Shown piece after piece: positions 30,273-39,592 of a stretch of 64,000 nt of DNA; positions within the stretch are counted from its first letter, which is position 1; every line of letters begins with the position of its first letter. Source of the DNA: Psychrobacillus sp. FSL H8-0483 (lineage in GTDB: Bacteria; Bacillota; Bacilli; Bacillales_A; Planococcaceae); assembly GCF_038637725.1 (NCBI RefSeq), contig NZ_CP152052.1, positions 1,595,501 to 1,659,500 of the forward strand. Direction: 5' to 3'. The notes under the pieces were generated by a model. The model was not told where the DNA came from and did not search any database. It was given only the letters and a program-made list of their open reading frames with translations. The position numbers and the translations under genes are program-made.

Positions 30273-31568
30273 ATGAAAAAAATTATGATTAAAGACATGG
30301 CACGTCATGTTGGAGAAACAGTAAAACTGGGTGCATGGCTTGCAAATAAACGTTCAAGCGGTAAAATTGCATTCTTACAGCTTCGTGATGGCTCTGGTTT
30401 TGTACAAGGAGTTGTTGTCAAAGAAGAGGTTGGAGAAGAAATTTTCCAAACTGCTAAAGGTATGACACAAGAAACATCCATGTATATCATTGGTGAAGTA
30501 TTAAAAGATGAACGCTCTTCATTTGGTTATGAAATACAAGTAAAAGAAATAGAAGTGATTCATGCAGCAGTTGATTTTCCGATTACACCTAAAGAACATG
30601 GTACTGAATTTTTGATGGATAACCGTCATTTATGGCTTCGTTCAAGAAAACAACATGCTATTATGAAAATTCGTAACGAAATTATACGTGCTACATATGA
30701 ATTCTTTAACGAAAATGGTTTCGTTAAAATGGATCCACCAATCTTAACAGGATCAGCACCAGAAGGAACTTCAGAATTATTCCATACAAAATATTTTGAT
30801 GAGGATGCATTTCTTTCTCAATCAGGTCAATTGTATATGGAAGCAGCAGCAATGGCTTTAGGAAAAGTATTTTCATTTGGACCAACTTTCCGTGCGGAAA
30901 AATCCAAAACTCGTCGTCACTTAATTGAATTTTGGATGATTGAGCCAGAAATGGCATTCGTAGAATTCGAAGAAAACTTAGAAGTACAAGAGCAATATGT
31001 AGAATATATTGCACAAGCTGTATTGAAAAACTGCACATTGGAATTAGAGCGTCTAGATCGCGATGTTTCTAAACTTGAAAATATTAAAGCGCCATTCCCA
31101 CGTATTTCATACGATGATGCAATCAAGTTTTTACATGAAAAAGGATTTGATGATATTAAGTGGGGCGATGACTTTGGTTCTCCACATGAAACAGCGATTG
31201 CGGAAGCATATGACAAGCCAGTTTTTATCACACATTATCCAGTAGGTATTAAACCATTCTATATGCAACCACATCCACACAGAGATGATGTTGTATTATG
31301 TGCAGATTTAATCGCACCAGAAGGGTATGGAGAAATCATTGGTGGATCTGAACGTATTCATGATTATGATTTATTAAAACAACGTTTAGCAGAACATGGC
31401 CTAGATGAATCCTCATATGCTTGGTATTTGGAACTTCGTAAACAAGGTTCCGTACCGCACTCTGGATTTGGATTAGGATTAGAGCGAACTGTAGCATGGC
31501 TAAGTGGAGCAGAGCATGTACGTGAATCGATTCCATTCCCACGTTTATTGAACCGTTTATATCCGTAA
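30273..31568 (+). CDS. asnS: asparaginyl-tRNA synthetase
   Basis: This class II aminoacyl-tRNA synthetase charges tRNA-Asn. The 431 residues have an N-terminal OB-fold anticodon-binding domain (about 15-105). Motif 2 is in [19 protein letters not shown] and motif 3 is in [19 protein letters not shown] precedes the ATG. Its neighbours dnaD and nth follow as in B. subtilis. Confidence 0.97.
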   Translation: MKKIMIKDMARHVGETVKLGAWLANKRSSGKIAFLQLRDGSGFVQGVVVKEEVGEEIFQTAKGMTQETSMYIIGEVLKDERSSFGYEIQVKEIEVIHAAVDFPITPKEHGTEFLMDNRHLWLRSRKQHAIMKIRNEIIRATYEFFNENGFVKMDPPILTGSAPEGTSELFHTKYFDEDAFLSQSGQLYMEAAAMALGKVFSFGPTFRAEKSKTRRHLIEFWMIEPEMAFVEFEENLEVQEQYVEYIAQAVLKNCTLELERLDRDVSKLENIKAPFPRISYDDAIKFLHEKGFDDIKWGDDFGSPHETAIAEAYDKPVFITHYPVGIKPFYMQPHPHRDDVVLCADLIAPEGYGEIIGGSERIHDYDLLKQRLAEHGLDESSYAWYLELRKQGSVPHSGFGLGLERTVAWLSGAEHVRESIPFPRLLNRLYP

Positions 31569-31614
31569 TCAGTAAATAAATTAAAAGTAATATAATAAGA
31601 AAGGGAGTACGAGT

Positions 31615-32325
31615 ATGCAAAAGCGAGATCGTCTCCGTATCTGGACTGAGCAGGGAAATGTAACCATTTCCCAGCTTTTTTTTAGCCATTATAAAGCCAT
31701 TAATGTTAAAGATGAGGAAGCTATTCTCTTATTGCATTTATTTGCTTATGGAGAAGCAGGAAATCATTTTCCGACGCCACAAAATTTAGTGGACCGTACA
31801 CATTTCAATGAAAATAAAGTAGTGACTATTTTACAGCGTCTTGTGCAAAAAGGTTTAATTCAAATCGAGCAGCATAAAGATCCAAATGGTGTTCTCTATG
31901 AATACTATGCTTTTAATTATCTATGGGAGTTGCTTGTAGATTGTGTAGAGCAACAAGAAAATAGTATGCAGGACGAGCAAGTTCGGGTCCAAGAAGGCGA
32001 AATCTATAAATTGTTTGAACAAGAATTTGGTCGTCTATTGTCACCAATGGAATATGAAACTATTGGTATGTGGTTTGACCAAGACCAGCATTCTGCTTCC
32101 TTAATTCGGTTAGCATTAAAAGAAGCAGTGTTATCACAGAAGCTCAGTTTACGATATATCGACCGTATTTTATTCGAATGGAAAAAGAAAAATATTAAAA
32201 CCGTTGAAGCAGCTGAAAATCAAACAGCTCAATTTAGAAAACATATTCCAGCCCAAAAATCAGCTGAGCCACAATCGGGTTCAGCGAAAGTGCCATTTTA
32301 TAACTGGTTAGAAGAAAGAGAGTAG
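31615..32325 (+). CDS. dnaD: primosomal replication-initiation protein DnaD
   Basis: DnaD helps load the replicative helicase through contacts with DnaA and DnaB. The 236-residue protein has an N-terminal winged-helix domain (about 15-105) and a C-terminal DnaD/DnaB_2 domain (about 130-200), ending the latter in IDRILFEWKKKN. The AGGGAG before ATG is good. It stands upstream of nth by 8 bases. Confidence 0.95.
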   Translation: MQKRDRLRIWTEQGNVTISQLFFSHYKAINVKDEEAILLLHLFAYGEAGNHFPTPQNLVDRTHFNENKVVTILQRLVQKGLIQIEQHKDPNGVLYEYYAFNYLWELLVDCVEQQENSMQDEQVRVQEGEIYKLFEQEFGRLLSPMEYETIGMWFDQDQHSASLIRLALKEAVLSQKLSLRYIDRILFEWKKKNIKTVEAAENQTAQFRKHIPAQKSAEPQSGSAKVPFYNWLEERE

Positions 32326-32333
32326 GTGAAAAG

Positions 32334-32990
32334 ATGCTTACGAAAGCACAATGGCAATATTGCCTAGATGAGATGGAACGAATGTTTCCAGATGCTCATT
32401 GTGAGCTAGTGCATGAAAACCCTTTCGAATTATTAGTAGCTACTTTATTGTCTGCACAGTGTACAGATGTATTAGTAAATAAAGTAACAAAAGACTTATT
32501 TCAAAAATATAAGAAGCCAGAAGATTACTTAGCGGTATCCATCGAAGAATTACAAAATGACATTCGTTCGATTGGTCTATATCGCAATAAAGCTAAAAAT
32601 ATTCAAGCATTGAGTAAACAATTAATAGAATTGTACGATGGGGTAGTTCCACCTAACCGCGATTTGCTTACGACTTTTCCTGGAGTAGGGCGAAAGACCG
32701 CAAACGTGGTCGTTTCTGTCGCTTTCGATATTCCTGCAATCGCGGTGGATACACATGTAGAACGAGTATCCAAACGTTTAGGGCTTTGTAGATGGAAGGA
32801 TACCGTGCTCCAAGTGGAAGAAACGTTAATGAAAAAAACACCAATGGAATTATGGTCCAAAGCACATCATCAGCTTATTTTCTTCGGTCGTTATCATTGC
32901 AAAGCACAGAACCCGAATTGTCCAACCTGTCCACTATTATCAGTTTGTAGAGAAGGTAAGAAAAGGATGAATAAAATTGCCCAAGCTTGA
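32334..32990 (+). CDS. nth: endonuclease III
   Basis: A bifunctional DNA glycosylase/AP lyase for oxidised pyrimidines. The 218-residue protein has the helix-hairpin-helix FPGVGRKTANVV with catalytic Lys121, the catalytic Asp139 in AVDTHVERV, and a complete 4Fe-4S motif (Cys189, 196, 199 and 205; spacing 6-2-5). The end overlaps ypoC by 14 bases. Confidence 0.98.
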   Translation: MLTKAQWQYCLDEMERMFPDAHCELVHENPFELLVATLLSAQCTDVLVNKVTKDLFQKYKKPEDYLAVSIEELQNDIRSIGLYRNKAKNIQALSKQLIELYDGVVPPNRDLLTTFPGVGRKTANVVVSVAFDIPAIAVDTHVERVSKRLGLCRWKDTVLQVEETLMKKTPMELWSKAHHQLIFFGRYHCKAQNPNCPTCPLLSVCREGKKRMNKIAQA

Positions 32991-33282
32991 TCACGATAAT
33001 TTCCAACAAGACTTCGATGATTGGATAGAAATTAGGGTACAATTAACTGAACTTTTCAAGGATAAGCGAAAACCTACGACAGAATTAATGGAGAATGGTA
33101 TCGTTCTGCTAGCAAATGTATTAGAAAAAGCAGAAGGAGCAGCCCCTCTAAATTTTGAAGAGCGATTTGCATTTATCAAAAAAAATAAACATAACTATGC
33201 AGCATTTCGCCAATTAGACGAGCTTTTTAATGAAACTAAGAAGAAAATTGCACGTCTCCGCGTTATGAAAACCCCAAAATAG
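32977..33282 (+). CDS. ypoC: YpoC-like conserved protein
   Basis: A 101-residue helical protein of unknown role, starting with TTG inside the nth end. It has FEERFAFIKKNKHNYAAFRQL, the best-conserved stretch of YpoC proteins by my reading. In B. subtilis ypoC is followed directly by ponA; here a 17.8-kb island lies between them. A strong terminator follows. Confidence 0.82.
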   Translation: MPKLDHDNFQQDFDDWIEIRVQLTELFKDKRKPTTELMENGIVLLANVLEKAEGAAPLNFEERFAFIKKNKHNYAAFRQLDELFNETKKKIARLRVMKTPK

Positions 33283-33308
33283 AAGAATTAATGCTTTCTT
33301 GAATCATA

Positions 33309-33352
33309 TTAAAAAGCGAGTCGTCCTTATTGTAGGACTGCTCGCTTTTTCT
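33309..33352. terminator. terminator after ypoC
   Basis: AAAAAGCGAG...TCGTCCT pairs with AGGAC...CTCGCTTTTT. A and T runs on both sides make it potentially bidirectional. Confidence 0.9.
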
Positions 33353-33505
33353 ACTGAGTAAGAAAAAAATTTCCCCTCAGTAAATGTACAGACTCCAGCA
33401 CTTTTGCACATTCTCTTGAAAATAATCTACATATATTTACTTTGTTTCTCATTGTTTTCGGATTGCTTTGGACAGAGTAACTATTGGACCATTTCCGGGA
33501 TTCCT

Positions 33506-33577
33506 AAATGCGAGGGACGTGAAGAGTCATGTCCCCCGCATTTATTCGGTAATCGGATGACAGTCTTTCTGTCCGAT
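33506..33577. repeat. two adjacent strong hairpins in an intergenic repeat-like stretch
   Basis: AAATGCG..GGGAC (33506-33518) pairs with GTCCC..CGCATTT, and a second hairpin TCGGATGACAG / CTGTCCGA follows at 33553-33576. A 62-codon open frame crosses this segment, but its bases are accounted for by these hairpins. I take it as structured intergenic DNA. The 500-base gap from 33283 to 33783 otherwise holds only a repeat half-element. Confidence 0.45.
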
Positions 33578-33696
33578 ACAATCCTAAAATGACGATACAC
33601 AAAGTGCTATTGTTTTGGGGAATAAAGGAATGTACCCTGTCATATTCATACAGTAAGCAGCCAAAGATGCAATACTATCATGAAAATAATATACGT

Positions 33697-33725
33697 TGTT
33701 GAACTACCGGGTGCTTAGTTCAACA
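33697..33725. repeat. array-type repeat, isolated left half
   Basis: A 10-bp perfect inverted repeat, TGTTGAACTA ... TAGTTCAACA, encloses CCGGGTGCT. It is the same left half-element found repeatedly at 42-51 kb, standing alone at the left side of the island. Confidence 0.65.
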
Positions 33726-33783
33726 TGCTATAGTAAAAAAATGAAATGGTGTGTCAGTTAACCGTTTTGTATGAGGTGGACCG

Positions 33784-34344
33784 ATGTGTTTTTTTAAATC
33801 AATTTCAGATGATATTCGATTTGCCCAATTAGAATTTCGTAAACATACAAAATCGAAGAGGCTTGTTATAGGATCTTTTCTCGCCTGTTTGGCTGCTGTA
33901 CTTCAGGCAACAGGTGGCTTTTTACCAGGGATCGGATATTTTATCAGCCCATTTGCTACTTTACCTATTTTGATTGGTGCTATGTTTTCCATTCATATGG
34001 GAGTGATGTCTTATTTTCTTACCATCCTGTTGCTATTCATTCTGTTTCCAAGTGAACTAGTCATTTTTCCTTTTACAACAGGGTTGTTAGGGATTGGTAT
34101 AGGTGCAGCTTTTTCCTTTTTCAAGAAAAGAGTAAGTATTATTTTTATTGGTGCAATTCTCTTAACGATAGGTATTATGAGTCTACTAAATATTTTCCAC
34201 TTTCCCGTACTTGGTCCAACCGTATCCGATTCCTATTCATTCCTTACAGCAGGAAGTATTTTTATTTTTTCATTCCTTTATAACTGGTTATGGGTTGAGA
34301 TGGCTTTATTCTTTTTTAAAAAATTAAAGACCGTTATAACTTAG
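33784..34344 (+). CDS. multi-pass membrane protein, unknown family
   Basis: The 186-residue protein has a 25-residue cytoplasmic start and five to six transmembrane helices. It includes LQATGGFLPGIGYFISPFAT and PFTTGLLGIGIGAAFSFFKK, a pattern reminiscent of small S-component or DUF2232-like membrane proteins. I could not assign a substrate. A GAGGTGG precedes the ATG by about six bases. It is alone, between a repeat half-element and a bidirectional terminator, and is the first gene of the accessory island. Confidence 0.75.
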   Translation: MCFFKSISDDIRFAQLEFRKHTKSKRLVIGSFLACLAAVLQATGGFLPGIGYFISPFATLPILIGAMFSIHMGVMSYFLTILLLFILFPSELVIFPFTTGLLGIGIGAAFSFFKKRVSIIFIGAILLTIGIMSLLNIFHFPVLGPTVSDSYSFLTAGSIFIFSFLYNWLWVEMALFFFKKLKTVIT

Positions 34345-34545
34345 TGCAACCATACCAGATTCCTTATCTGATCCGTCGAAACTCATCAGGAAAATTCTCG
34401 ACAGGCCTGTTGCCGCGGAATATAACTTCTTCAAAGACTGCGAGTTATCTTACAAGTAAAAGCAACATAATATCCGTTCTATTGTAAGAGAAATACAAAT
34501 ATTCTGGATGAAATCAAGGTGTTCAGCTTTTAAATACACGAAAAA
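34345..34545. other. gap with no gene seen
   Basis: I see no open frame, known repeat or RNA in these 200 bases before the next terminator. Confidence 0.5.
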
Positions 34546-34592
34546 ATAAACAAACAAGGGAGCCTGATTGTTCTCTTGTTTGTTTTATTTCT
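34546..34592. terminator. bidirectional terminator between convergent genes
   Basis: AATAAACAAACAAGGGA pairs imperfectly with CTCTTGTTTGTTTTATT, giving T runs in both directions. Confidence 0.85.
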
Positions 34593-34652
34593 ATTCAATT
34601 AAATCCAAGAAAGAGATTTATCTGTTATTAAGTCGAATTTTATAGTTATGAA

Positions 34653-36107
34653 TCATGGAACAATTTCAAAAATAGTACCTTGGTTAAAATCAGTCACATT
34701 CATAGAGCCATAAACCCCTAAATATAGTCTGGTTTGATTCAGATTCGTTCCCAAACTAACATAAAAAGCTGATTGAGACCCAAAATTATAATCGGTTTCA
34801 ATAACACTAAAATCATTTAATTTACAATCTGGTCTTACCTTGGTATAAGCTAAAACCCCTCTAATCGGTGGTTGAGATCCTTCATCACGGGCAAAATCGG
34901 TAAACACAACGCTGCCCTTTAAATCGGGAATTCCATTACCCATATAGGCTTGCACTCCTGTAAGTGCAGTACCTCCAAACTTATCAGGTCGGGGATCCTT
35001 ATGAAAATAACTAGTCAGAGGCTGAAGACGTAACACTGAAGTTTTTACTGCATCATTGTAATAGGCAATTGTTTTCTCCTCTAAAGTCGGATTTGCAGAG
35101 CAGCCCCTTATAATGGAAGCAGGAAAAGCACCTTCCCACCCTCGCCAGCCAAAGTTAATAAATCCTTCTAGGTCAGGTTCGGATTTCATTAAAGAAGTTT
35201 GAATAAGTTGAGTAACCGGTATTGGTTTATAATGAACGAATGAAAAAATCGACTCTACTAAGTCCTGTCCGACATTTCCCACATATTTGATATATTGATT
35301 ATCAAACCTTTGAAATGAAATACCAGGTATATTACGAACCCCTTTGGAAATTACCGTAAGTGTTTCCTGAATAGGTGCAGGAAGTTCATTAAAACGTGTG
35401 ACTACGGGGGGATTATCGATTAATGTATTCTTAGCTACATCAATTTCAATTATTTTACCGGCGATTTCCATATCATCCTGGCTTAAATTAAATGGATCAT
35501 AGCCTGATCCACCATCTCCGGTTGTTAAAACAAGTTTTCCTGTTTCAGGTGAAAAGTTTAAGCTATTGACACCATTATGATTAAAAAATGGTCTTCTTAA
35601 ATTAAGTAATGCCCGCCGTTTTCGAGATTGACCATTCGATTGTAAAATCCATTCTTCAACTGTATCAATATGATCAAATTGAGTTTCTCTATTAATCCAC
35701 TTTAGATTTAAGGTTCTGGGGTCACACGGATTAGGCTGAAAAAATTCAGGAAGACCATCTTGGCCTCGTCCTGCAGCTTCTGAATTAGGAAGAGCACCTG
35801 GACCTTGTGTACCAGCTACAGAATAATGAAGATAAAACAGACCGTTATATTGAAATTCGGGATGAAACGCTAGCCCTATCAATCCTCGTTCATCATATCC
35901 ACCACCAGAAACACCTAGTTTTATTATTCGCGGGCGAATATCTAAAAAAGTCCTTATAACTCCATTTCCAATGTAAAAGATCTCTCCTATCTGGGTTGCA
36001 ATAAATAATCTTTCGATTGAGTCACCCGGAACTATAGTTGTTTTCAAAACCGTGGGTAAATTTATTTTATTTACAATGGGCCGTAAACTAACCTTAACTT
36101 TTATCAA
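34653..36107 (-). CDS. PQQ-type sugar dehydrogenase-like beta-propeller protein
   Basis: The 484-residue protein resembles glucose/sorbosone dehydrogenases (GSDH fold). It has YDERGLIGLAFHPEFQYNG near residue 73, FFNHNGVNSLNFSPETGKLV, TTGDGGSGYDPFNLSQD and FINFGWRGWEGAFPASI. These are the propeller blade motifs of the family. No signal peptide is visible at the N terminus, unlike most periplasmic or exported members. The substrate and even activity are unknown. It is a monocistronic accessory gene convergent with the membrane protein upstream. Confidence 0.75.
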   Translation of the reverse strand: MIKVKVSLRPIVNKINLPTVLKTTIVPGDSIERLFIATQIGEIFYIGNGVIRTFLDIRPRIIKLGVSGGGYDERGLIGLAFHPEFQYNGLFYLHYSVAGTQGPGALPNSEAAGRGQDGLPEFFQPNPCDPRTLNLKWINRETQFDHIDTVEEWILQSNGQSRKRRALLNLRRPFFNHNGVNSLNFSPETGKLVLTTGDGGSGYDPFNLSQDDMEIAGKIIEIDVAKNTLIDNPPVVTRFNELPAPIQETLTVISKGVRNIPGISFQRFDNQYIKYVGNVGQDLVESIFSFVHYKPIPVTQLIQTSLMKSEPDLEGFINFGWRGWEGAFPASIIRGCSANPTLEEKTIAYYNDAVKTSVLRLQPLTSYFHKDPRPDKFGGTALTGVQAYMGNGIPDLKGSVVFTDFARDEGSQPPIRGVLAYTKVRPDCKLNDFSVIETDYNFGSQSAFYVSLGTNLNQTRLYLGVYGSMNVTDFNQGTIFEIVP

Positions 36108-36683
36108 CTAACTTTAGACACCTTCTTATTGTTTTCTTTTTTAAGAATATGATTAGATCTGTTCTATTAGTACCAGAGTAAGGCCGGGAAATCGGTCACT
36201 GGGGACGTGTCTGTTTTTGCACATTTATTTTTAGGCTATGTTAAAGGAAAAGGTTGATTTATCGTAAAATGGTATGATGACGCCTTCCCTACATATAATA
36301 AAATATACTTCTCTAAAACTGGATATTTATGTTAAAATGTGAATTAGTTTGTGAAGGAATGTAATTGGTGGTAATTGATCATGGATGGATATTGCAGAAG
36401 GTTCTTAATTACGTTAAATGATCTTCCGTTAAAGAGCGCGATTGTTGAATAAATAAATGTCTCTTTTCTTAATTTTACTAAAGGATCAGTTTAGTTGACT
36501 AGGTAAAATATGGAGAGTGGAAATGCTAAAAGAAAAAATTAAAAATTGTCATAAGAATTGTAGAGAAGAGAACTTTATTGGGATTGGCTTGACAAGAAAA
36601 GTATTCAGAATAATAATTTTCCGAATCTTTTTTAGCTGTTGTTTCGTACGTTAAAGTAGGAAAGGAAATGGAGGCTGGCAGAA
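36108..36683. other. 576-base gap with repeat fragments
   Basis: The gap holds GGATATTTATGTTAA (36321-36335), TGTGAAGGAATG (36350-36361) and TTTAGTTGAC (36490-36499). These are fragments of the extended repeat seen at 39163-39212 and 47201-47278. The promoter for the following operon should lie in the last 100 bases. No gene is seen. Confidence 0.5.
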
Positions 36684-37016
36684 ATGGAAAAAACTAAAAA
36701 AATGATGGTCGGTATATCAGCAACAGCATTAACGTTAAGCTTAGCTGGCTGTGGCACATCTACAAGTAGCTTACCACCAAAGCCTACGGATCAAAGTTGT
36801 CGCGATTGGGACTGGTCAGAGGAGGATGGCGTATGGCAATGCGATGAAAGTAGTTCAGGCCATTACGGCGCATACTACTATGGGGGACGCTATTATAAAA
36901 ATAAGTCTGCATTAAGTAGTAGCGCTGACTATACAAGTTATAAAAGTAGTGAGAGCTTTAAAGCGGTAAAATCGAGCTCAGGTTTTGGCAGTGGCTCAAA
37001 AAGTTTCGGGGGATAA
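36684..37016 (+). CDS. small Gly/Ser/Tyr-rich lipoprotein
   Basis: The 110-residue protein has a lipoprotein signal ending in the lipobox LAGC (Cys23), then a short acidic part with Cys pairs (DQSCRDWDW and WQCDESSSG). A Ser/Gly/Tyr/Lys-rich tail ends GSGSKSFGG. This plan matches the DUF1190/YgiB-type lipoproteins that accompany glutathionylspermidine synthase-like genes in enterobacteria, although I cannot show homology. It is the first gene of a tight four-gene operon. GGAAATGGAGG precedes the ATG. Confidence 0.75.
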   Translation: MEKTKKMMVGISATALTLSLAGCGTSTSSLPPKPTDQSCRDWDWSEEDGVWQCDESSSGHYGAYYYGGRYYKNKSALSSSADYTSYKSSESFKAVKSSSGFGSGSKSFGG

Positions 37017-37031
37017 GAGAGGCGGAAAAAC

Positions 37032-37430
37032 ATGAATGTGTATGTAAATTTTTTATCATATTTAGGCGTATCACTGAGCTTATTAATTATCGGGATGCTG
37101 TTATTTACGTTAAGCACGCCCAAAATTAAAGAGTTTCAATTGATTGCCAATAAAAATGTAGCAGCTGCAATGCTTTTAGGTGGTAAAGTGGTGGGGCTAG
37201 CAATTGTATTAGGGGCTGCTGCCGAGTATTCCATATCGTTAATAGATATGGCCGTTTGGGGCGCAATCGGAATTGTAGCGCAAGTAATTGTATTTTTCCT
37301 TGCAGAACTAATGACAATTCGTTTTAGTATTCAAAAAGCGATTGAAGAAGATAATCGAGCAGTCGGAACGATTTTATTATCGTTATCAGTAGCAGTTGGC
37401 TGGATTGTTGCGAAATGTTTATCTTACTGA
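37032..37430 (+). CDS. DUF350 membrane protein (YjfL-like)
   Basis: The 132-residue protein has four transmembrane helices and reads LLFTLSTPKIKEFQLIANKN then NVAAAMLLGGKVVGLAIVLG. These are the characteristic repeats of DUF350, with a second half that mirrors the first (VIFFLAELMTIRFSIQKAIEE and NRAVGTILLSLSVAVGW). DUF350 genes commonly neighbour YjfC/YgiC ATP-grasp ligases, as here. The role is unknown. It starts 15 bases after the lipoprotein gene. Confidence 0.85.
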   Translation: MNVYVNFLSYLGVSLSLLIIGMLLFTLSTPKIKEFQLIANKNVAAAMLLGGKVVGLAIVLGAAAEYSISLIDMAVWGAIGIVAQVIVFFLAELMTIRFSIQKAIEEDNRAVGTILLSLSVAVGWIVAKCLSY

Positions 37431-37443
37431 GGTGGGGGTAGCT

Positions 37444-37899
37444 TTGAAGCAGTTAATTTATTATATCGATAAAGGAAATGGCCGTTTTGAGCCGTTTTAT
37501 GAATATATGGCAACCAATGTAGGCTTCGATGAATTTTATGCACGACAGCTTTGTACATATTTTGTTATGCATGGTACACAATTTGAACTAATATCGAACG
37601 AAATGGAAGAAAATGTGGAAGTGCTCATACTAAAAGAGATAGGACGTAATTTATCTGGTGAAGACGAACAAAGCTTCCGTGGACGAGGCATCCATATCGA
37701 ATTTAGAAGTCCAAATGAACGTGAAAATTACCGAGTGCTCTCACATATTCCTTGTGAGACTCATTTTGAAGTTATTCGTTATTTACTAAAGGATGTTGTA
37801 GATGTTCCTATAGTTGGACAAATGCTCGTTACTTCTACTGAAATTGACGAAGACCGTGGTGTATATGTGATTTATGTAACAGATTTGAAAGTGAGCTGA
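37444..37899 (+). CDS. unknown soluble protein of the GspS-like operon
   Basis: A 151-residue acidic protein of unknown family: LKQLIYYIDKGNGRFEPFYE start, a central RGRGIHIEFRSPNERENY, and a final YVIYVTDLKV. No membrane segment or motif is recognised. TTG 37444 is chosen because GAGGTGGGGG lies just upstream; the open frame reaches back to 37396 inside the DUF350 gene. Its place between DUF350 and the ATP-grasp ligase suggests a partner in the same process, perhaps a counterpart of enterobacterial YjfI or YjfK by position only. Confidence 0.7.
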   Translation: MKQLIYYIDKGNGRFEPFYEYMATNVGFDEFYARQLCTYFVMHGTQFELISNEMEENVEVLILKEIGRNLSGEDEQSFRGRGIHIEFRSPNERENYRVLSHIPCETHFEVIRYLLKDVVDVPIVGQMLVTSTEIDEDRGVYVIYVTDLKVS

Positions 37900-37907
37900 A
37901 TGACTTC

Positions 37908-39128
37908 ATGTATAAAAGCAATCGTCAACAGTTTTATTCACAAATAGAACAGTTTTGGGCAGATTTATATGATGAGGAATATGCACTTTATGATTTATAT
38001 GAAGTAACAGAAGATGAAGTGGAAAAAATTCGATTAGCGACGGAACGCACCGGCAAAATTTATTTTAAAATCGCACATTTGTTGCGTAATGTACCAGATG
38101 AAATATTACTTGAAATGGGCTATCCAGAACAAACCCTTCATTTTCTTCGGTTAAAAATTTTAGAGGCTGAAAGTGTAATCGCGCGCTTTGATTTTATTCC
38201 ATATAACGACAGCTACAAATGTATTGAAATAAATGCAGATACACCAACATTTATTAAAGAATTGTTTTTTGTTAATGAACGTATATGTCATGCGTTTGCT
38301 ATGGAAAATCCAAATGCTAAAATGGAGCAACTTTTAAAAGATATGGTTAGGAAAAGTGTTGCTCAAAGTAAACCTTCACAAAAGGCACATATTGTCTTTA
38401 CTGCGCATGAACAAAATATAGAAGACTATTATACAACGCTTTACTTAATGCAATTTATACCTGGAGCTAAATTTACACCGTTACATCAACTACAAATACA
38501 AAACGGAGTCGGATTGTTTGATGAGGATGGGAAGCAAATTGACGTTTTGTATCGTCAAACGTTTCCTATTGAAAATGTAATTCAAGATGAAGACGAAGCA
38601 CAAAATCCAATCGGTTTATGGTTACTTGAGTTAGTTGAACAAAATTTGTTAATAATTATTAACCCACCTTCTGCGTTTTTGCTTCAAAATAAAGCGGTAC
38701 AGGCTGTTATTTGGGGCTTACATGAGGAAAGCAATGTATTTTTTTCAGCTGAGGAGCATGAGTGGATTTCCGAGTATTTTTTACCAACATATTTAGAAGA
38801 AAATCCATTTATCGAAAAAGGCCTGCACTTTGTAAAAAAGCCTGTATTCGGTCGTGAAGGAAATACAGTTGAAATTTATGACAAGAGTGGACAGTTAATA
38901 AAAGAAGATGTACAAAAATCTTATAATCAGTATATAAAGGTGTATCAGCAATATATCGAGCAACCAAAAGTAACTTTCCAAAGCGAAAAGGGGGAACAAG
39001 TAGGGGAAATGTTAATTGGTAGCTTTTTAATTAGTGGGAAACCAGGTGCTATTGGATTGCGAGTAGGTGGGATGATTACAAACAATTTGTCGTATTACTT
39101 GCCCATAGGAATAAAAAGGACTATCTAA
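37908..39128 (+). CDS. glutathionylspermidine synthase-like ATP-grasp ligase (YgiC/YjfC family)
   Basis: The 406-residue protein matches the C-terminal synthetase domain of glutathionylspermidine synthase: FDFIPYNDSYKCIEINADTP, ATP-grasp segments LWLLELVEQN and KKPVFGREGNTVEIYD, and FLISGKPGAIGLRVGGMITN at the end. The amidase domain of the E. coli bifunctional enzyme is absent, as in YgiC/YjfC. Because the genome encodes BshA and probably lacks glutathione, the true substrate is likely a different peptide or amine. It ends the four-gene operon. Confidence 0.85.
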   Translation: MYKSNRQQFYSQIEQFWADLYDEEYALYDLYEVTEDEVEKIRLATERTGKIYFKIAHLLRNVPDEILLEMGYPEQTLHFLRLKILEAESVIARFDFIPYNDSYKCIEINADTPTFIKELFFVNERICHAFAMENPNAKMEQLLKDMVRKSVAQSKPSQKAHIVFTAHEQNIEDYYTTLYLMQFIPGAKFTPLHQLQIQNGVGLFDEDGKQIDVLYRQTFPIENVIQDEDEAQNPIGLWLLELVEQNLLIIINPPSAFLLQNKAVQAVIWGLHEESNVFFSAEEHEWISEYFLPTYLEENPFIEKGLHFVKKPVFGREGNTVEIYDKSGQLIKEDVQKSYNQYIKVYQQYIEQPKVTFQSEKGEQVGEMLIGSFLISGKPGAIGLRVGGMITNNLSYYLPIGIKRTI

Positions 39129-39162
39129 AAAGGGACAAGTTTGGGTTCTAAACTATTTATGA

Positions 39163-39212
39163 GATTGTGAAGGAATGTACTTAAAGTAATGGGGTGCTTT
39201 AGTGCAACAATA
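39163..39212. repeat. array-type repeat, left half with extension
   Basis: GATTGTGAAGGAATGTACTT, a module seen also at 47228, runs into AAGTAATGGGGTGCTTTAGT, a degenerate left half-element. It lies just after the GspS-like gene. Confidence 0.6.
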
Positions 39213-39239
39213 ATTCCAAAGTGCCACTTTCCCCTGTTA

Positions 39240-39445
39240 AGTAGACAGTCTTAGGGGGCTATGCAGCCAGCGAGATTCCTTGATATGAATTGATTTAATC
39301 GCTTCTTTCAGCTCCTGATCCCTATCAAATCTTCTAATTCGTTTTCCCTGTGTATCCAGCTTTTATAATAGCTTGAACGGTGGACTCCTGCAATTTCAGT
39401 CAGCCAACTAGCTGGATATGTAACTTTCATATTTTCAATGATTCC
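39240..39445 (-). mobile_element. IS3-family transposase (OrfB) relic
   Basis: The minus strand encodes YPASWLTEIAGVHRSSYYK, the typical N-terminal segment of IS3-group OrfB. A shift of frame then gives KRIRRFDRDQELKEAIKSIH, the continuing part of that protein. Both pieces lack start and catalytic DDE regions, so it is a dead remnant. TGTCTACTTAACAGGGG (39233-39249 on the minus strand) could be an old terminal sequence. Confidence 0.6.
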
Positions 39446-39592
39446 ATATTAACGCTTTTTTTGAAATTATTACTTTACTATATTGTAATCTCATTCTACG
39501 ACTATTCTCTTAAAATGAATACGACTTCAAGGATATTCATGGACAAAAGAATTTGCTTAAGCAAGGGTTTTATCAATGAAAGGGTGGATAAA

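Noticed and set aside
33404-33592. 62-codon plus-strand open frame
   Set aside because: It crosses two strong hairpins of an intergenic repeat-like stretch, has no credible ribosome site and resembles no protein I know.
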